From Methyloversatilis universalis EHg5 (lineage in GTDB: Bacteria; Pseudomonadota; Gammaproteobacteria; Burkholderiales; Rhodocyclaceae): a stretch of DNA of 64,000 nucleotides. Both the position numbers and the translations under genes were made by a program. A model generated the notes under the pieces. The model saw only the letters and a program-made list of their open reading frames with translations. It was not told the origin of the DNA and did no database searches. The stretch spans positions 427,241-491,240 of the forward strand of contig NZ_KB900539.1 of the NCBI RefSeq assembly GCF_000378945.1. Reading direction: 5' to 3'. Shown here piece by piece: positions 43,346 through 51,254 of the stretch. How positions within the stretch are numbered: the first letter of the stretch is position 1; the number at the start of each line of letters is the position of its first letter.

Positions 43346-45097
43346 TTACTCGCCGCCGCCCAGCTGCGAGTTGTAGAGGTTGGCGTACATGCCACCGGCC
43401 GCCAGCAGATCGGCGTGCCGGCCGATTTCGGCGATGCGGCCGCGGTCCATCACCACGATGCGATCGGCGCGCTCGATGGTGGACAGCCGGTGGGCGATCA
43501 CCAGCGTGGTGCGGTTCTTCATCAGCACCTCCAGCGCGGCCTGCACCTGGCGTTCCGATTCGGTGTCCAGCGCCGACGTGGCTTCGTCCAGGATGAGTAC
43601 CGGCGCGTTCTTCAGCAGCGCGCGCGCGATCGCCAGCCGCTGCCGCTGGCCGCCGGACAGCTTGACGCCGTTCTCGCCGATCAGCGTGTCGAAGCCCTCC
43701 GGCATCGCCTGGATGAAATCGAAGGCCTGCGCTGCACGCGCGGCCGCCTCGATGTCTTCCCGGCTGGCGCCGCGCATCGCGCCGTAGGCGATGTTGGCCG
43801 CGACCGAATCGTTGAACAGCACCACGTCCTGGCTCACCAGCGCCATGTTCGCGCGCAGGCTGGCCAGCTTCACGTTCTGGATGTCGTGCCCGTCGAGCAG
43901 GATGCGGCCCGAGGTCGGCGCATAGAAGCGCGCGAGCAGATGGGCCAGCGTGGTCTTGCCGGAGCCGGACGCGCCGACCAGCGCCACCGTTTCGCCCGGT
44001 GCGATCGACAGGTCGAAGTGCTGCAGCACCTTCTGTTCCCGGTCCGGATAGCCGAAGCCGAGCTGGTCGAAGTCGATGCGCCCGTGCGCGCGCGCGATCT
44101 CTATCGTGCCGGCATCGCGTTCCGCGTCCTGGTCGATCAGCTGGAACACGCTTTCCGCCGCGGCCAGGCCGCGCTGCAGCGGCGCGTTCACGTCGGTCAG
44201 ACGCTTCAGCGGTGCCAGCAGCATGAGCATGGCGGTAACGAAACCCATGAAGCCGCCGACCGTGGTGCGCTGTGCCGCCGAATCATTCAGCGCGATCGCG
44301 ATCACGATGCCGAGCGACATCGCGGTGAGCACCTGGGTCATGGGCGACACCAGCGAGGCAGCCACGATGTTGCGCATGTTCTGCCGGCGCTGCTTGCGGC
44401 AGGCCGCCTCGAAACGGCCCATTTCGTAGTCCTGGCCGCCGAAGATCTTCACCACCTTGTGCGCTTCGATGGTTTCTTCCAGCGTGTGCGCGATGCTGCC
44501 CATGGCGGTCTGCGCGCCGCGCGCCGATTCGCGGATGCGGCGCGAACTGAGCCGCACGATGAGCGCGATCAGCGGCAGCATGCCCAGCACGATGAGCGTG
44601 AGCGTCCAGTTCAGCCACAGCAGCCAGGCCATCAGACCGAGCACGGTGAGCGAGTCGCGCACGAACACGGTGATCACGTTGGTGGCGGCCTGGGTCACGC
44701 CCTGCACGTCGTAGGCCACTTTTGAAATGAGCGCGCCGGACGACTGGTTGTCGAAGAAGCGGGTGGGCAGCGCAAGCAGGCGGCCGAACATGGCGCGGCG
44801 CAGGTCCAGCACCACGTTGTTCGCCGCCCAGGCGAAGGCGTAGTCAGCGATGAAGCCGAAAATGCCGCGCACCACGAACAGCAGCACGATGGCCAGCGGG
44901 TAGAACCAGATCGCGTCCGGGTCCTGGCCGTTGAAACCGCCGTCGAGCAGCGCCTTCATGATGGCCGGGAAGGCCGGTTCGGCGGCCGCGGTGAGTGCCA
45001 TGCAGACGATGGAAACGGCGAAGGCGATCCAGTACGGGCGCACATAGCCGAGCAGGCGCACATAAAGCGCGCGGCTGGAAACCTGGGGTGAAGTCAT
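43346..45097 (-). CDS. msbA: Lipid A export permease/ATP-binding protein MsbA
   Basis: Half-transporter that flips core-lipid A across the inner membrane; works as a homodimer. 583 residues. N-terminal six-helix ABC exporter domain (about 15-315), then nucleotide-binding domain with Walker A GASGSGKTT, signature KLSGGQRQRLAIARAL and Walker B VLILDEATSALD. Closely matches the MsbA length. Convergent with the GT1 gene, only 13 bases apart. The usual partner lpxK is not next to it. Confidence 0.9.
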   Translation of the reverse strand: MTSPQVSSRALYVRLLGYVRPYWIAFAVSIVCMALTAAAEPAFPAIMKALLDGGFNGQDPDAIWFYPLAIVLLFVVRGIFGFIADYAFAWAANNVVLDLRRAMFGRLLALPTRFFDNQSSGALISKVAYDVQGVTQAATNVITVFVRDSLTVLGLMAWLLWLNWTLTLIVLGMLPLIALIVRLSSRRIRESARGAQTAMGSIAHTLEETIEAHKVVKIFGGQDYEMGRFEAACRKQRRQNMRNIVAASLVSPMTQVLTAMSLGIVIAIALNDSAAQRTTVGGFMGFVTAMLMLLAPLKRLTDVNAPLQRGLAAAESVFQLIDQDAERDAGTIEIARAHGRIDFDQLGFGYPDREQKVLQHFDLSIAPGETVALVGASGSGKTTLAHLLARFYAPTSGRILLDGHDIQNVKLASLRANMALVSQDVVLFNDSVAANIAYGAMRGASREDIEAAARAAQAFDFIQAMPEGFDTLIGENGVKLSGGQRQRLAIARALLKNAPVLILDEATSALDTESERQVQAALEVLMKNRTTLVIAHRLSTIERADRIVVMDRGRIAEIGRHADLLAAGGMYANLYNSQLGGGE

Positions 45098-45175
45098 GGC
45101 AGGCGTAGGGCGGAGAAGCCGCGATTATCCCGGATCACGCGGTTTTCCGTCACCGGCGCCGAGGATCTGCCACCG

Positions 45176-45757
45176 CTAGCGGTTCATCGCGCGCAGCTTG
45201 GGGCCGAGCGGGCCGATCGTCAGATGGGTGAGCCGGCCGAATTCGAACTCCAGATTCAGCCAGCGATTCGCTGGCAGGCCCAGCAAGGTGCCGGTCAGCG
45301 CGCGCATCGGACCGTTGTGGGCGACGATGACCAGCGCCTTCGTATCGGCCCGGTGCGCTTCAAACGCTGCCCACACCCGCGCCGCCATGTCGGCGTACAG
45401 CTCTCCGCCCGGTGCGCGGAAGTCGATCAGCGAATGACCCCACACCTCGAAGCCTTCGGGCGGGATTTCGGCGAAGGGCTTCATTTCCCATTCGCCGAAA
45501 TCCAGTTCTGCCAGCCGTGCGTCGGTGTTCACCCGCGTCGCCAGTGCTTCGGCGAGCAGACGGGCACGGCTCAGAGGACTGCTGACCACGCGGGCATCCG
45601 CCGGCAACAGTGGCGTGAGCCGGCTGGCGACTGCGGCAGCGTCTTCCGCCAACGGCAGATCGACCGCGCCGTAACACAGCGACGGATCCACCTCGGGCTT
45701 CGGATGACGTATCAGGTAGAGGTCCAGCGGATCACTCAGGCGGAACAGTTCGTTCAT
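45176..45757 (-). CDS. Histidine phosphatase, alpha-ribazole phosphatase-like
   Basis: 193 residues from the ATG at 45757 (MNELFRLSDPLDLYLIRHP). Phosphoglycerate-mutase superfamily: LIRHPKPEVDPSLCYG (about 13-28), where RHG is replaced by RHP as in CobC-type enzymes, VVSSPLSRARLLAEAL, LAELDFGEWEMKPF and the second catalytic His in IVAHNGPMRA. CobC removes the phosphate from alpha-ribazole-5'-phosphate in cobalamin synthesis. A paralogue lies 0.6 kb away, so assignment of which is CobC is open. Confidence 0.85.
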   Translation of the reverse strand: MNELFRLSDPLDLYLIRHPKPEVDPSLCYGAVDLPLAEDAAAVASRLTPLLPADARVVSSPLSRARLLAEALATRVNTDARLAELDFGEWEMKPFAEIPPEGFEVWGHSLIDFRAPGGELYADMAARVWAAFEAHRADTKALVIVAHNGPMRALTGTLLGLPANRWLNLEFEFGRLTHLTIGPLGPKLRAMNR

Positions 45758-45902
45758 GGTGTTGCATTCATGGCATGACGCCAAACCGGGCGTCATCGTT
45801 TCGAAATGTGAGGTTGGAGCACTGTGTAACGCCGGGATTGCACTGTGATGCGCTGCAAAAAATTCTTACTTGATCTGACGCAAATGCCTTCCCCGTGCGG
45901 GG

Positions 45903-45931
45903 TTGAAAGGTTTGCTGCGCTGCACTACATT
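45903..45931 (+). promoter_or_regulatory. Predicted sigma-70 promoter of the small exported protein
   Basis: TTGAAA (45903-45908) and TACATT (45926-45931) with a 17-base spacer, within the 223-base gap before the gene. Predicted start near 45938. Confidence 0.6.
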
Positions 45932-45980
45932 CAACTCAACGACAGCATTTTCTGCTTTTCAACTTGCAAGGAGCTTCACC

Positions 45981-46241
45981 ATGAAAACCACTGCACTCCG
46001 CATCGCTCTCGCGTCTGCACTCGCGATCGCCACGCTCGGCGCCTCGGCCGCCACCGAAGCATCGGTGTCGTCCGGCGCGGTCGGTCACCCCGAAGACTAC
46101 CGGGTGTTCATCGATGCGCCCACCGGCTACGCTTTCGTGAAGACCCCGTCGCGCTGGGTGTTCACCCGCAAGGTGGACAGCGCACGTGTCGCCGAATCGT
46201 CCGCCGACAAGCGGGTCGAGAAGGCCGAAGCCAGCCGCTGA
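45981..46241 (+). CDS. Small exported protein of unknown function
   Basis: 86 residues from the ATG at 45981, with AAGGAG seven bases before it. Signal peptide about 1-23 (ends GASA). The mature part is a short charged domain, HPEDYRVFIDAPTGYAFVKTPSRWVFTRKVDS, ending in a Lys/Ala-rich tail. I recognise no family. It sits between two paralogous phosphatases and has its own promoter and a strong terminator, so it is an independent transcript. Confidence 0.75.
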   Translation: MKTTALRIALASALAIATLGASAATEASVSSGAVGHPEDYRVFIDAPTGYAFVKTPSRWVFTRKVDSARVAESSADKRVEKAEASR

Positions 46242-46265
46242 TCCATCGCGGTCACCGCAGCATCT

Positions 46266-46295
46266 GAAAAAGCCACCCGAAAGGGTGGCTTTTTC
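46266..46295. terminator. Intrinsic terminator after the small exported protein
   Basis: GAAAAAGCCACCC / GGGTGGCTTTTTC stem (46266-46278 and 46283-46295) with a GAAA loop. Symmetric A/T ends make it bidirectional; the phosphatase that ends at 46316 on the minus strand also uses this region. Confidence 0.85.
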
Positions 46296-46315
46296 TTTTG
46301 CCGATCCGCTTTCCG

Positions 46316-46885
46316 TCATTGTCCTGAGCGGACTTCCCTTGCTGTTTGGCCGACCTGCTGCCAGTTGAGGCCGTCACGCCGCAATTCAATCCAGCCGCCC
46401 TGAGGGCAGGCAATGTCCAGCCACGCCGGCTGAGGCAGCCCGAGCAGGCGACCGGCGATCACCCTGAGCGGCCCGCCGTGGGCCACCACTACCTGAACAT
46501 GCTCTGCGTGTTCAGCCCAGGCGGCGTCCACCCGACGCGCCATATCGCTGGCGGATTCGCCGCCCGGTGGTCGGAAACCCCAGACATCCGCCGCCCAGCG
46601 ATCGATGTCGGCGCGTGGCAAGCCGTCGTAGGGTTGCATTTCCCAGGCGCCGAAATCGATTTCCTGCAGGCGGGCATCGAAGTGCGGCGCGGGGTGCAGC
46701 AGGCGGGCCAGTTCTGCACAGCGCTGCAGTGGACTGCTCAGCAGGCTGAAGTTCTCGGGCAGGCAAGCGTTCAGTGCTGCGGCCATCGCGTCCGGCGGTG
46801 CGGCCAGCGCCACGTCGGTGCGTCCGTAACAGATGCCCGGCGGAACCGCGACCGGCGGATGCCGCACCAGCCAGAGCCGTTTCAC
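46316..46885 (-). CDS. Histidine phosphatase, alpha-ribazole phosphatase (CobC-like)
   Basis: 189 residues from a GTG at 46885 that overlaps the cobU stop (GTGA), which decides the start over longer readings. Motifs: LVRHPPVAVPPGICYGRTDVAL (start, RHP), LLSSPLQRCAELARLL, LQEIDFGAWEMQPY and VVAHGGPLRV with the second catalytic His. Coupling to cobU makes this one the stronger candidate for the real alpha-ribazole-5'-phosphate phosphatase of the lower cobalamin pathway. Confidence 0.88.
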   Translation of the reverse strand: MKRLWLVRHPPVAVPPGICYGRTDVALAAPPDAMAAALNACLPENFSLLSSPLQRCAELARLLHPAPHFDARLQEIDFGAWEMQPYDGLPRADIDRWAADVWGFRPPGGESASDMARRVDAAWAEHAEHVQVVVAHGGPLRVIAGRLLGLPQPAWLDIACPQGGWIELRRDGLNWQQVGQTAREVRSGQ

Positions 46886-47418
46886 GGTTGCTTGAAATGC
46901 AGAGGCAGGCCGGCAGCGACCAGGGTGACCTGCTCGCACACGCCCGCGATCGCCTGATGCAACCGGCCCGCTTCATCGACAAAGACGCGCGACAGTCTGC
47001 CCATGGGCACCACGCCCCAGCCGACCTCGTTGGACACCAGCGCGATCCGGCCCGGCAGGTCGGGCAGTGTTTCGAGCAGTGCGTTTCGCTCGTGGACGAA
47101 GCGCTCGGGCAGGGGTGCGCCGCGCTGCTCGTCCAGATCCATCAGCAGGTTGGACAGCCACAGCGTCAGGCAGTCCACCACCAGGAAGCGGCCGGGTGCA
47201 GCGGTGTCACGCAGCGCCTGTGCCAGTCCGAGCGGCGCTTCGACCACCGTCCAGTCCGCTGGCCGGTTTGCACGGTGGCGGGCGATGCGCTCCGCCATCT
47301 CGCCGTCGCCGGCTTCGGCGGTCACCACCATCACCACCTCGAGGCCGCTGTCGGCGGCCCGGCGTTCGGCGTAGGCGCTCTTGCCGCTGCGGGCCCCACC
47401 CAGTATCAGTTCGCGCAC
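46882..47418 (-). CDS. cobU: Adenosylcobinamide kinase / guanylyltransferase
   Basis: Phosphorylates adenosylcobinamide and adds GMP, a step in nucleotide-loop assembly of cobalamin. 178 residues from the GTG at 47418, preceded by GAGGG, giving VRELILGGARSGKSAYAER; the P-loop GGARSGKS is at 7-14. Further motifs: VVMVVTAEAGDGEMAERIARHR, FLVVDCLTLWLSNLL and ALVSNEVGWGVVPMG. The longer reading from 47511 runs past this start without support. It is divergent from the zapB-like gene. Confidence 0.92.
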   Translation of the reverse strand: MRELILGGARSGKSAYAERRAADSGLEVVMVVTAEAGDGEMAERIARHRANRPADWTVVEAPLGLAQALRDTAAPGRFLVVDCLTLWLSNLLMDLDEQRGAPLPERFVHERNALLETLPDLPGRIALVSNEVGWGVVPMGRLSRVFVDEAGRLHQAIAGVCEQVTLVAAGLPLHFKQP

Positions 47419-47488
47419 GCTCCAGCCCTCTGCAATAGGAATGCGGATTGTAAGACCGCGCCGCCGGACGGCGCGGCGGGCCCTTGTC

Positions 47489-47518
47489 TTGACCGTTCCG
47501 CCGGCGCGCACCTATAGT
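47489..47518 (+). promoter_or_regulatory. Predicted sigma-70 promoter of the zapB-zapA unit
   Basis: TTGACC (47489-47494) and TATAGT (47513-47518) with an 18-base spacer. The start site would fall at or near 47525, the A of the ATG, so the transcript is probably leaderless. Confidence 0.6.
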
Positions 47519-47524
47519 TCGCCG

Positions 47525-47719
47525 ATGGATCACGATATCAACCAGCTCGGCGACCGGCTCGACATCCTGCTCGGTCGCTTCCGCGCGCTGCATGACGAAA
47601 ACATCGTCCTGCGCAATCGCGTTGCGGCGCTCGAAGGCGAGAACAGGGTGCTCGGCGACAAGGTCGCCGCAGCACGCGAAAAGGTGAGCGGTCTTCTGGA
47701 AAGGCTGCCCCAGGAATGA
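47525..47719 (+). CDS. zapB: ZapB-like cell division coiled-coil protein
   Basis: 64 residues (MDHDINQLGDRLDILLGRFR). One continuous coiled coil with heptads (LRNRVAALEGENRVLGDKVAAAREKV), a short relative of ZapB found just before zapA in many proteobacteria. Such proteins help organise the Z-ring. No Shine-Dalgarno is visible. Its 3' end overlaps the zapA start by 4 bases. The longer in-frame reading from 47381 lies within the cobU promoter and is not favoured. Confidence 0.75.
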   Translation: MDHDINQLGDRLDILLGRFRALHDENIVLRNRVAALEGENRVLGDKVAAAREKVSGLLERLPQE

Positions 47720-48021
47720 GCGATTCCAATCTGGTCGAAATCACGATACTCGGTCGCGAATACCGGGTGCAGTGCCGCGAAGGCGAACGCGATGCGTTGA
47801 ACGCGTCGGTCGAGCTGGTGGAGCGCCGCATGCGCGATCTGGCTGAAGCGACGCGTGCGTCCGGCGAGCGTCTTGCGGTCATGTGTGCGCTGAATCTCGC
47901 GCACGAAATTTTTCAGATCCAGGCGACTGGCGGTGTTGATTTGGTGCCGCTGCGGCGTAGAATCAATGCCATGCAGTCGCGTGTCGACGAGGCGCTTTCC
48001 GCACAGGAAAAGCTCTTCTAG
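47716..48021 (+). CDS. zapA: Cell division protein ZapA
   Basis: Bundles FtsZ filaments at midcell. 101 residues. N-terminal globular part VEITILGREYRVQCREGERDALNASVELVERRM (about 6-38) and a C-terminal coiled coil ending AQEKLF. Overlaps the zapB-like gene (ATGA), so the two are coupled. The 6S RNA gene lies immediately downstream, the usual proteobacterial layout. Confidence 0.92.
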   Translation: MSDSNLVEITILGREYRVQCREGERDALNASVELVERRMRDLAEATRASGERLAVMCALNLAHEIFQIQATGGVDLVPLRRRINAMQSRVDEALSAQEKLF

Positions 48022-48054
48022 AAGCGGTTGCAGCAAGGTGAAAGTCCTTGCGCA

Positions 48055-48240
48055 TCAATCCCCTGCGGTGTTCGCCAAGGTCATAGATTCCTTGAACCAA
48101 TGTCTCATTGGCATGAGGTCGCGAACCATCGACGCCGCTGTTGTGCGCACCCCTTGCGGGTGTGCCTGATGTGGCAGGAACGCGGCCGCTCTGAACCCCC
48201 GGTTCAGGATGCCGGCCTAGCGACATACGCGGGGGTCCCC
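48055..48240 (+). ncRNA. ssrS: 6S RNA
   Basis: No protein fits here. The stretch has the 6S pattern: a 5' closing strand CCCCTGCGGTGTTCGC (from 48060) that pairs with the 3' strand GCGACATACGCGGGG (ends about 48235), a large open centre, and internal hairpins around CACCCCTTGCGGGTG and the GAACCCCCGGTTC pair. 6S RNA binds the sigma-70 holoenzyme and mimics an open promoter in stationary phase. Ends are estimated from the pairing and may be off by several bases. Position after zapA supports the call. Confidence 0.85.
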
Positions 48241-48289
48241 GATTCGAAGTAGTACGGTCCGTCGCCCGACACCCCGGGCTGACTGACCC

Positions 48290-48316
48290 GGCCGCCAGAA
48301 GCGGCCTTCTCTCCTT
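48290..48316 (+). terminator. Possible terminator downstream of 6S RNA
   Basis: GGCCGC / GCGGCC hairpin (48290-48295 and 48301-48306) followed by TTCTCTCCTT. The T-tract is interrupted, so it is only a candidate end for a 6S precursor. The rest of 48241-48564 contains another dyad at 48343-48366 but no gene. Confidence 0.4.
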
Positions 48317-48342
48317 GCCCTGGCTACCCTGTCAGGGTCTGC

Positions 48343-48366
48343 CTGTGTAGCGCATCTGTTACACAG
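48343..48366. promoter_or_regulatory. Inverted repeat upstream of the oxalate cluster, possible operator
   Basis: CTGTGTA (48343-48349) and TACACAG (48360-48366) flank a 10-base spacer, about 200 bases before the acyl-CoA ligase. The TGTGTA-N10-TACACA shape resembles GntR- or LysR-type sites. No regulator gene is close by. Confidence 0.4.
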
Positions 48367-48564
48367 TGCTCCATTGAAGATTTGTGCTGCGCCAGCTTTG
48401 CTGGAGCAGACCGTTTTGCGGCGCCGCGTCTTGAACCAGCGTTCAAACTCGGAAAGACTCGGTCGCCCATATCGTCCGGTGCGTCCATACGACGCATACG
48501 GGCCTGTCGCGGAACCGGATGCACCCATCCGTTCCTTCGTTCTATTGAGCTTTGCGGAGTCTGT

Positions 48565-50091
48565 ATGTCCGGTATTTCCACGCTTGCCGAGCTGTTTTCC
48601 AACGGTGCCGATTCGGCAGTGGCGCTGTCTGCGCCCGCGCGCACCGATCTGAGCTTCGGCAACCTGCGCGCACTGATGTCGCGCACCGTTGCACGACTGA
48701 ATGAACTGGGCATCGGTCGCAACGACCGCGTCGCCATCGTCCTGCCGAATGGCCCGGACATGGCCAGCTCCTTCATCAGCATCGCCTCCGGTGCCACTGC
48801 TGCGCCGCTGAACCCGGGCTATCGCGCCGAGGAATTCGAGTTCTACCTGTCCGACCTGAACGCCAAGGCCCTGGTGGTCGAACGCGGCAGCGTGTCGCCG
48901 GCGATCGAAGTCGCGCAGAAGCTGGGTGTGCGCGTGCTCGACCTGGTGTCGAACGAAGCCGCCGGCGACTTCTCGCTCGAACCGCGTGACGCGGCCACTG
49001 TCGCTCCGGCCGCCAACGGCGGTTCGGCCCAGGCTGACGACGTCGCGCTGGTGCTGCACACCTCGGGCACGACCTCGCGTCCGAAGATCGTTCCGCTGAC
49101 CCAGCGCAACGTGTCCGCCTCGGCGCAGAACATCCGCGCGACGCTGGCCTTCACCGAAAAAGACCGCGGCCTGAACATCATGCCGCTGTTCCATATTCAC
49201 GGCCTGATCGCCGGCATCATGGCGCCGCTGTCCGCCGGTGCTTCGGTGTTCTGCACGCCGGGCTTCGACGCGCTGAAGTTCTTCTCGCTGATGGATGAAG
49301 CGCACCCGACCTGGTACACCGCGGTGCCGACCATGCACCAGGCCATCCTGTCGCGCGCCTCGCGCAACAAGGAAATCATCGAGCGCAATCCGCTGCGCTT
49401 CATGCGTTCGTCGTCGTCGTCGATTCCGCCGCAGGTGATCCGCGAACTGGAAGAAACCTTCGGCGCACCGCTGATCGAAGCCTACGGCATGACCGAAGCG
49501 TCGCACCAGATGGCGTCCAACCCGCTGCCGCCGCGCGCCCGCAAGCCGGGCGCGGTCGGTCTGGCCGCCGGCCCTGAAGTCGAGATCATGGACGACGACG
49601 GCAACATCCTGCCGGCCGGCGAAATCGGCGAAATCGTCATCCGCGGCGCCAACGTGACGCCGGGCTACGAGAACAACGAAAAGGCCAACAAGGAAGGCTT
49701 CACGAACGGCTGGTTCCGCACCGGCGACCAGGGCAGCAAGGACGCCGAAGGCTATCTGTCGCTGACCGGCCGCCTGAAGGAAATCATCAACCGCGGTGGC
49801 GAGAAGATCTCTCCGCGCGAAGTCGATGAAGTCCTGATGGACCACCCCGCCGTGGCGCAGGTCGTGACCTTCGGCATTCCCCACCCCAAGCTGGGCGAGG
49901 AAGTCGGCGCGGTCGTCGTGCTGCGTGAAGGTCAGCAGGCCACCGACAAGGAAATCACCGCTTTCGCCGCGACCCGGCTGGCCGATTTCAAGGTGCCGCG
50001 CAAGATTCTGTTCATGGACGAAATCCCGAAGGGTGCGACCGGCAAGCTGCAGCGCATCGGTCTCGCCCAGAAACTGGGCCTGGGTGGCTGA
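48565..50091 (+). CDS. Acyl-CoA ligase, probable oxalate--CoA ligase
   Basis: 508 residues of the AMP-forming ANL family. ATG at 48565 with GCGGAG upstream; the longer reading from 48382 is not supported. Adenylate-binding TSGTT (166-170), then LFHIHGLIAGIMAPL, TWYTAVPTMHQAIL and EAYGMTEASHQMASNPLP (about 308-325), which match the oxalate-CoA ligase AAE3/Pcs60 branch closely. The hinge is GRLKEIINRGGEKISPREVD, and the C-terminal catalytic Lys is in PKGATGKLQRI. The oxalate assignment comes from this likeness and from the neighbouring transporter and PanE-like genes. Malonate or another short dicarboxylate remains possible. Confidence 0.82.
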   Translation: MSGISTLAELFSNGADSAVALSAPARTDLSFGNLRALMSRTVARLNELGIGRNDRVAIVLPNGPDMASSFISIASGATAAPLNPGYRAEEFEFYLSDLNAKALVVERGSVSPAIEVAQKLGVRVLDLVSNEAAGDFSLEPRDAATVAPAANGGSAQADDVALVLHTSGTTSRPKIVPLTQRNVSASAQNIRATLAFTEKDRGLNIMPLFHIHGLIAGIMAPLSAGASVFCTPGFDALKFFSLMDEAHPTWYTAVPTMHQAILSRASRNKEIIERNPLRFMRSSSSSIPPQVIRELEETFGAPLIEAYGMTEASHQMASNPLPPRARKPGAVGLAAGPEVEIMDDDGNILPAGEIGEIVIRGANVTPGYENNEKANKEGFTNGWFRTGDQGSKDAEGYLSLTGRLKEIINRGGEKISPREVDEVLMDHPAVAQVVTFGIPHPKLGEEVGAVVVLREGQQATDKEITAFAATRLADFKVPRKILFMDEIPKGATGKLQRIGLAQKLGLGG

Positions 50092-50145
50092 CAGGCACTC
50101 TCCCTTCCGCGCAGTACCGTTTTTCACAAAAAAGGAGACATGCAC

Positions 50146-51150
50146 ATGACCAAATTCGGGAAGTGGGCCGGCCGTGCCCTCGTAACCGCCATTGCCACCA
50201 TCGGTCTGACCGGCGTCGCACAGGCGTGGGAGCCGACCAAGCCGGTCGAGTTCGTGGTGCCGGCGGGTACCGGTGGCGGTGCCGACCAGATGGCCCGCTT
50301 CATCCAGGGCATCGTGGCCAAGAACAAGCTGATGGCCCAGCCGCTGGTGGTCGTGAACAAGTCCGGCGGTGCCGGCGCGGAAGGTTTTCTGGAAGTGAAG
50401 GGCGCCAAGGGCGACCCGCACAAGATCATCATCACCCTGTCGAACCTGTTCACCACGCCGCTGGCGACCGGTGTTCCGTTCAACTGGCGTGACCTCACCC
50501 CGGGTGCGATGCTGGCGCTCGACCAGTTCGTGCTCTGGGTGAATGCCGACGCGCCGTACAAGACCGCCAAGGACTACGTCGAAGCGGTCAAGTCCAAGCC
50601 GGCCAACACCTTCAAGATGGCCGGTACCGGCTCGAAGCAGGAAGACCAGATCATCACCGCGATGATCGACAAGGCCACCGGCAAGAAGATGACCTACGTG
50701 CCGTTCAAGGGCGGCGGTGACGTGGCGGTGCAGCTGGTCGGTGCCCACGTCGATTCGACCGTGAACAACCCGATCGAGGCGGAAGCCCACTGGCGTGGCG
50801 GCAAGCTGCGCCCGCTGTGCATCATGGACAGCGAAAAGCTGCCGTACAACGAGAAGGTGACGGCGACCCAGTCGTGGGGCGACATCCCGACCTGCAAGAG
50901 CGCGGGCGTTCCGGTCGAGTACCTGATGCTGCGCGGCATCTTCCTGGCGCCGGGCGTGACCCAGGACCAGGTCGACTTCTACGTGAATCTGTTCAAGAAG
51001 GTGCGCGAGACGCCGGACTGGGCCGAGTTCATGAAGAAGGGTGCGTTCAAGCAGACCTTCATGACCGGCAAGGAATTCAGTGACTGGCTCGGCAAGACCG
51101 AAGCCATGCACTACGGCCTGATGAAGGAAGCGGGTTTCCTGGCCAAGTAA
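50146..51150 (+). CDS. Tripartite tricarboxylate transporter, Bug-type binding protein (TctC)
   Basis: 334 residues from the ATG at 50146, which lies 8 bases after GGAG; an ATG at 50140 is too close to it. Signal peptide about 1-26 (ends AQA). Bug family pattern: PVEFVVPAGTGGGADQMARFIQ (about 33-54), VVVNKSGGAGAEGFLEVKGAKGDPHKIIITLS and TFKMAGTGSKQEDQIIT. Binds a carboxylate in the periplasm and delivers it to TctAB. Sits between the ligase and tctB. Confidence 0.9.
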   Translation: MTKFGKWAGRALVTAIATIGLTGVAQAWEPTKPVEFVVPAGTGGGADQMARFIQGIVAKNKLMAQPLVVVNKSGGAGAEGFLEVKGAKGDPHKIIITLSNLFTTPLATGVPFNWRDLTPGAMLALDQFVLWVNADAPYKTAKDYVEAVKSKPANTFKMAGTGSKQEDQIITAMIDKATGKKMTYVPFKGGGDVAVQLVGAHVDSTVNNPIEAEAHWRGGKLRPLCIMDSEKLPYNEKVTATQSWGDIPTCKSAGVPVEYLMLRGIFLAPGVTQDQVDFYVNLFKKVRETPDWAEFMKKGAFKQTFMTGKEFSDWLGKTEAMHYGLMKEAGFLAK

Positions 51151-51171
51151 TCCCGGCTGCAGTGGCAATGC

Positions 51172-51198
51172 ATACGGGCGGGTCTTCCCCGCCCGTAT
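51172..51198 (+). terminator. Stem-loop between tctC and tctB
   Basis: Perfect 11-bp stem ATACGGGCGGG / CCCGCCCGTAT (51172-51182, 51188-51198) with a 5-base loop followed by TCGTTTCG. It is probably a partial terminator or mRNA 3'-end stabiliser that lets tctC be expressed above the permease genes. Confidence 0.6.
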
Positions 51199-51254
51199 TC
51201 GTTTCGATGCGCCGCAAAGATGTTCACTTCCTGTTTTTTTGATTCTGGAGATTC

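Noticed and set aside
47958-47963. Promoter TTGATT-N16-TAGAAT inside zapA as the 6S RNA promoter
   Set aside because: It is a fair sigma-70 match but lies about 90 bases before the RNA; it could be a distal promoter only, so I did not list it as a feature.
48028-48252. Small open frames in the stretch after zapA
   Set aside because: They overlap the 6S RNA, have no family likeness and no suitable ribosome binding site.
48217-51168. Very long minus-strand open frame (983 codons) over the ligase and tctC
   Set aside because: It is the reverse shadow of two well-supported plus-strand genes in high-GC DNA. Its translation is His/Arg/Gly-rich with no recognisable domain.
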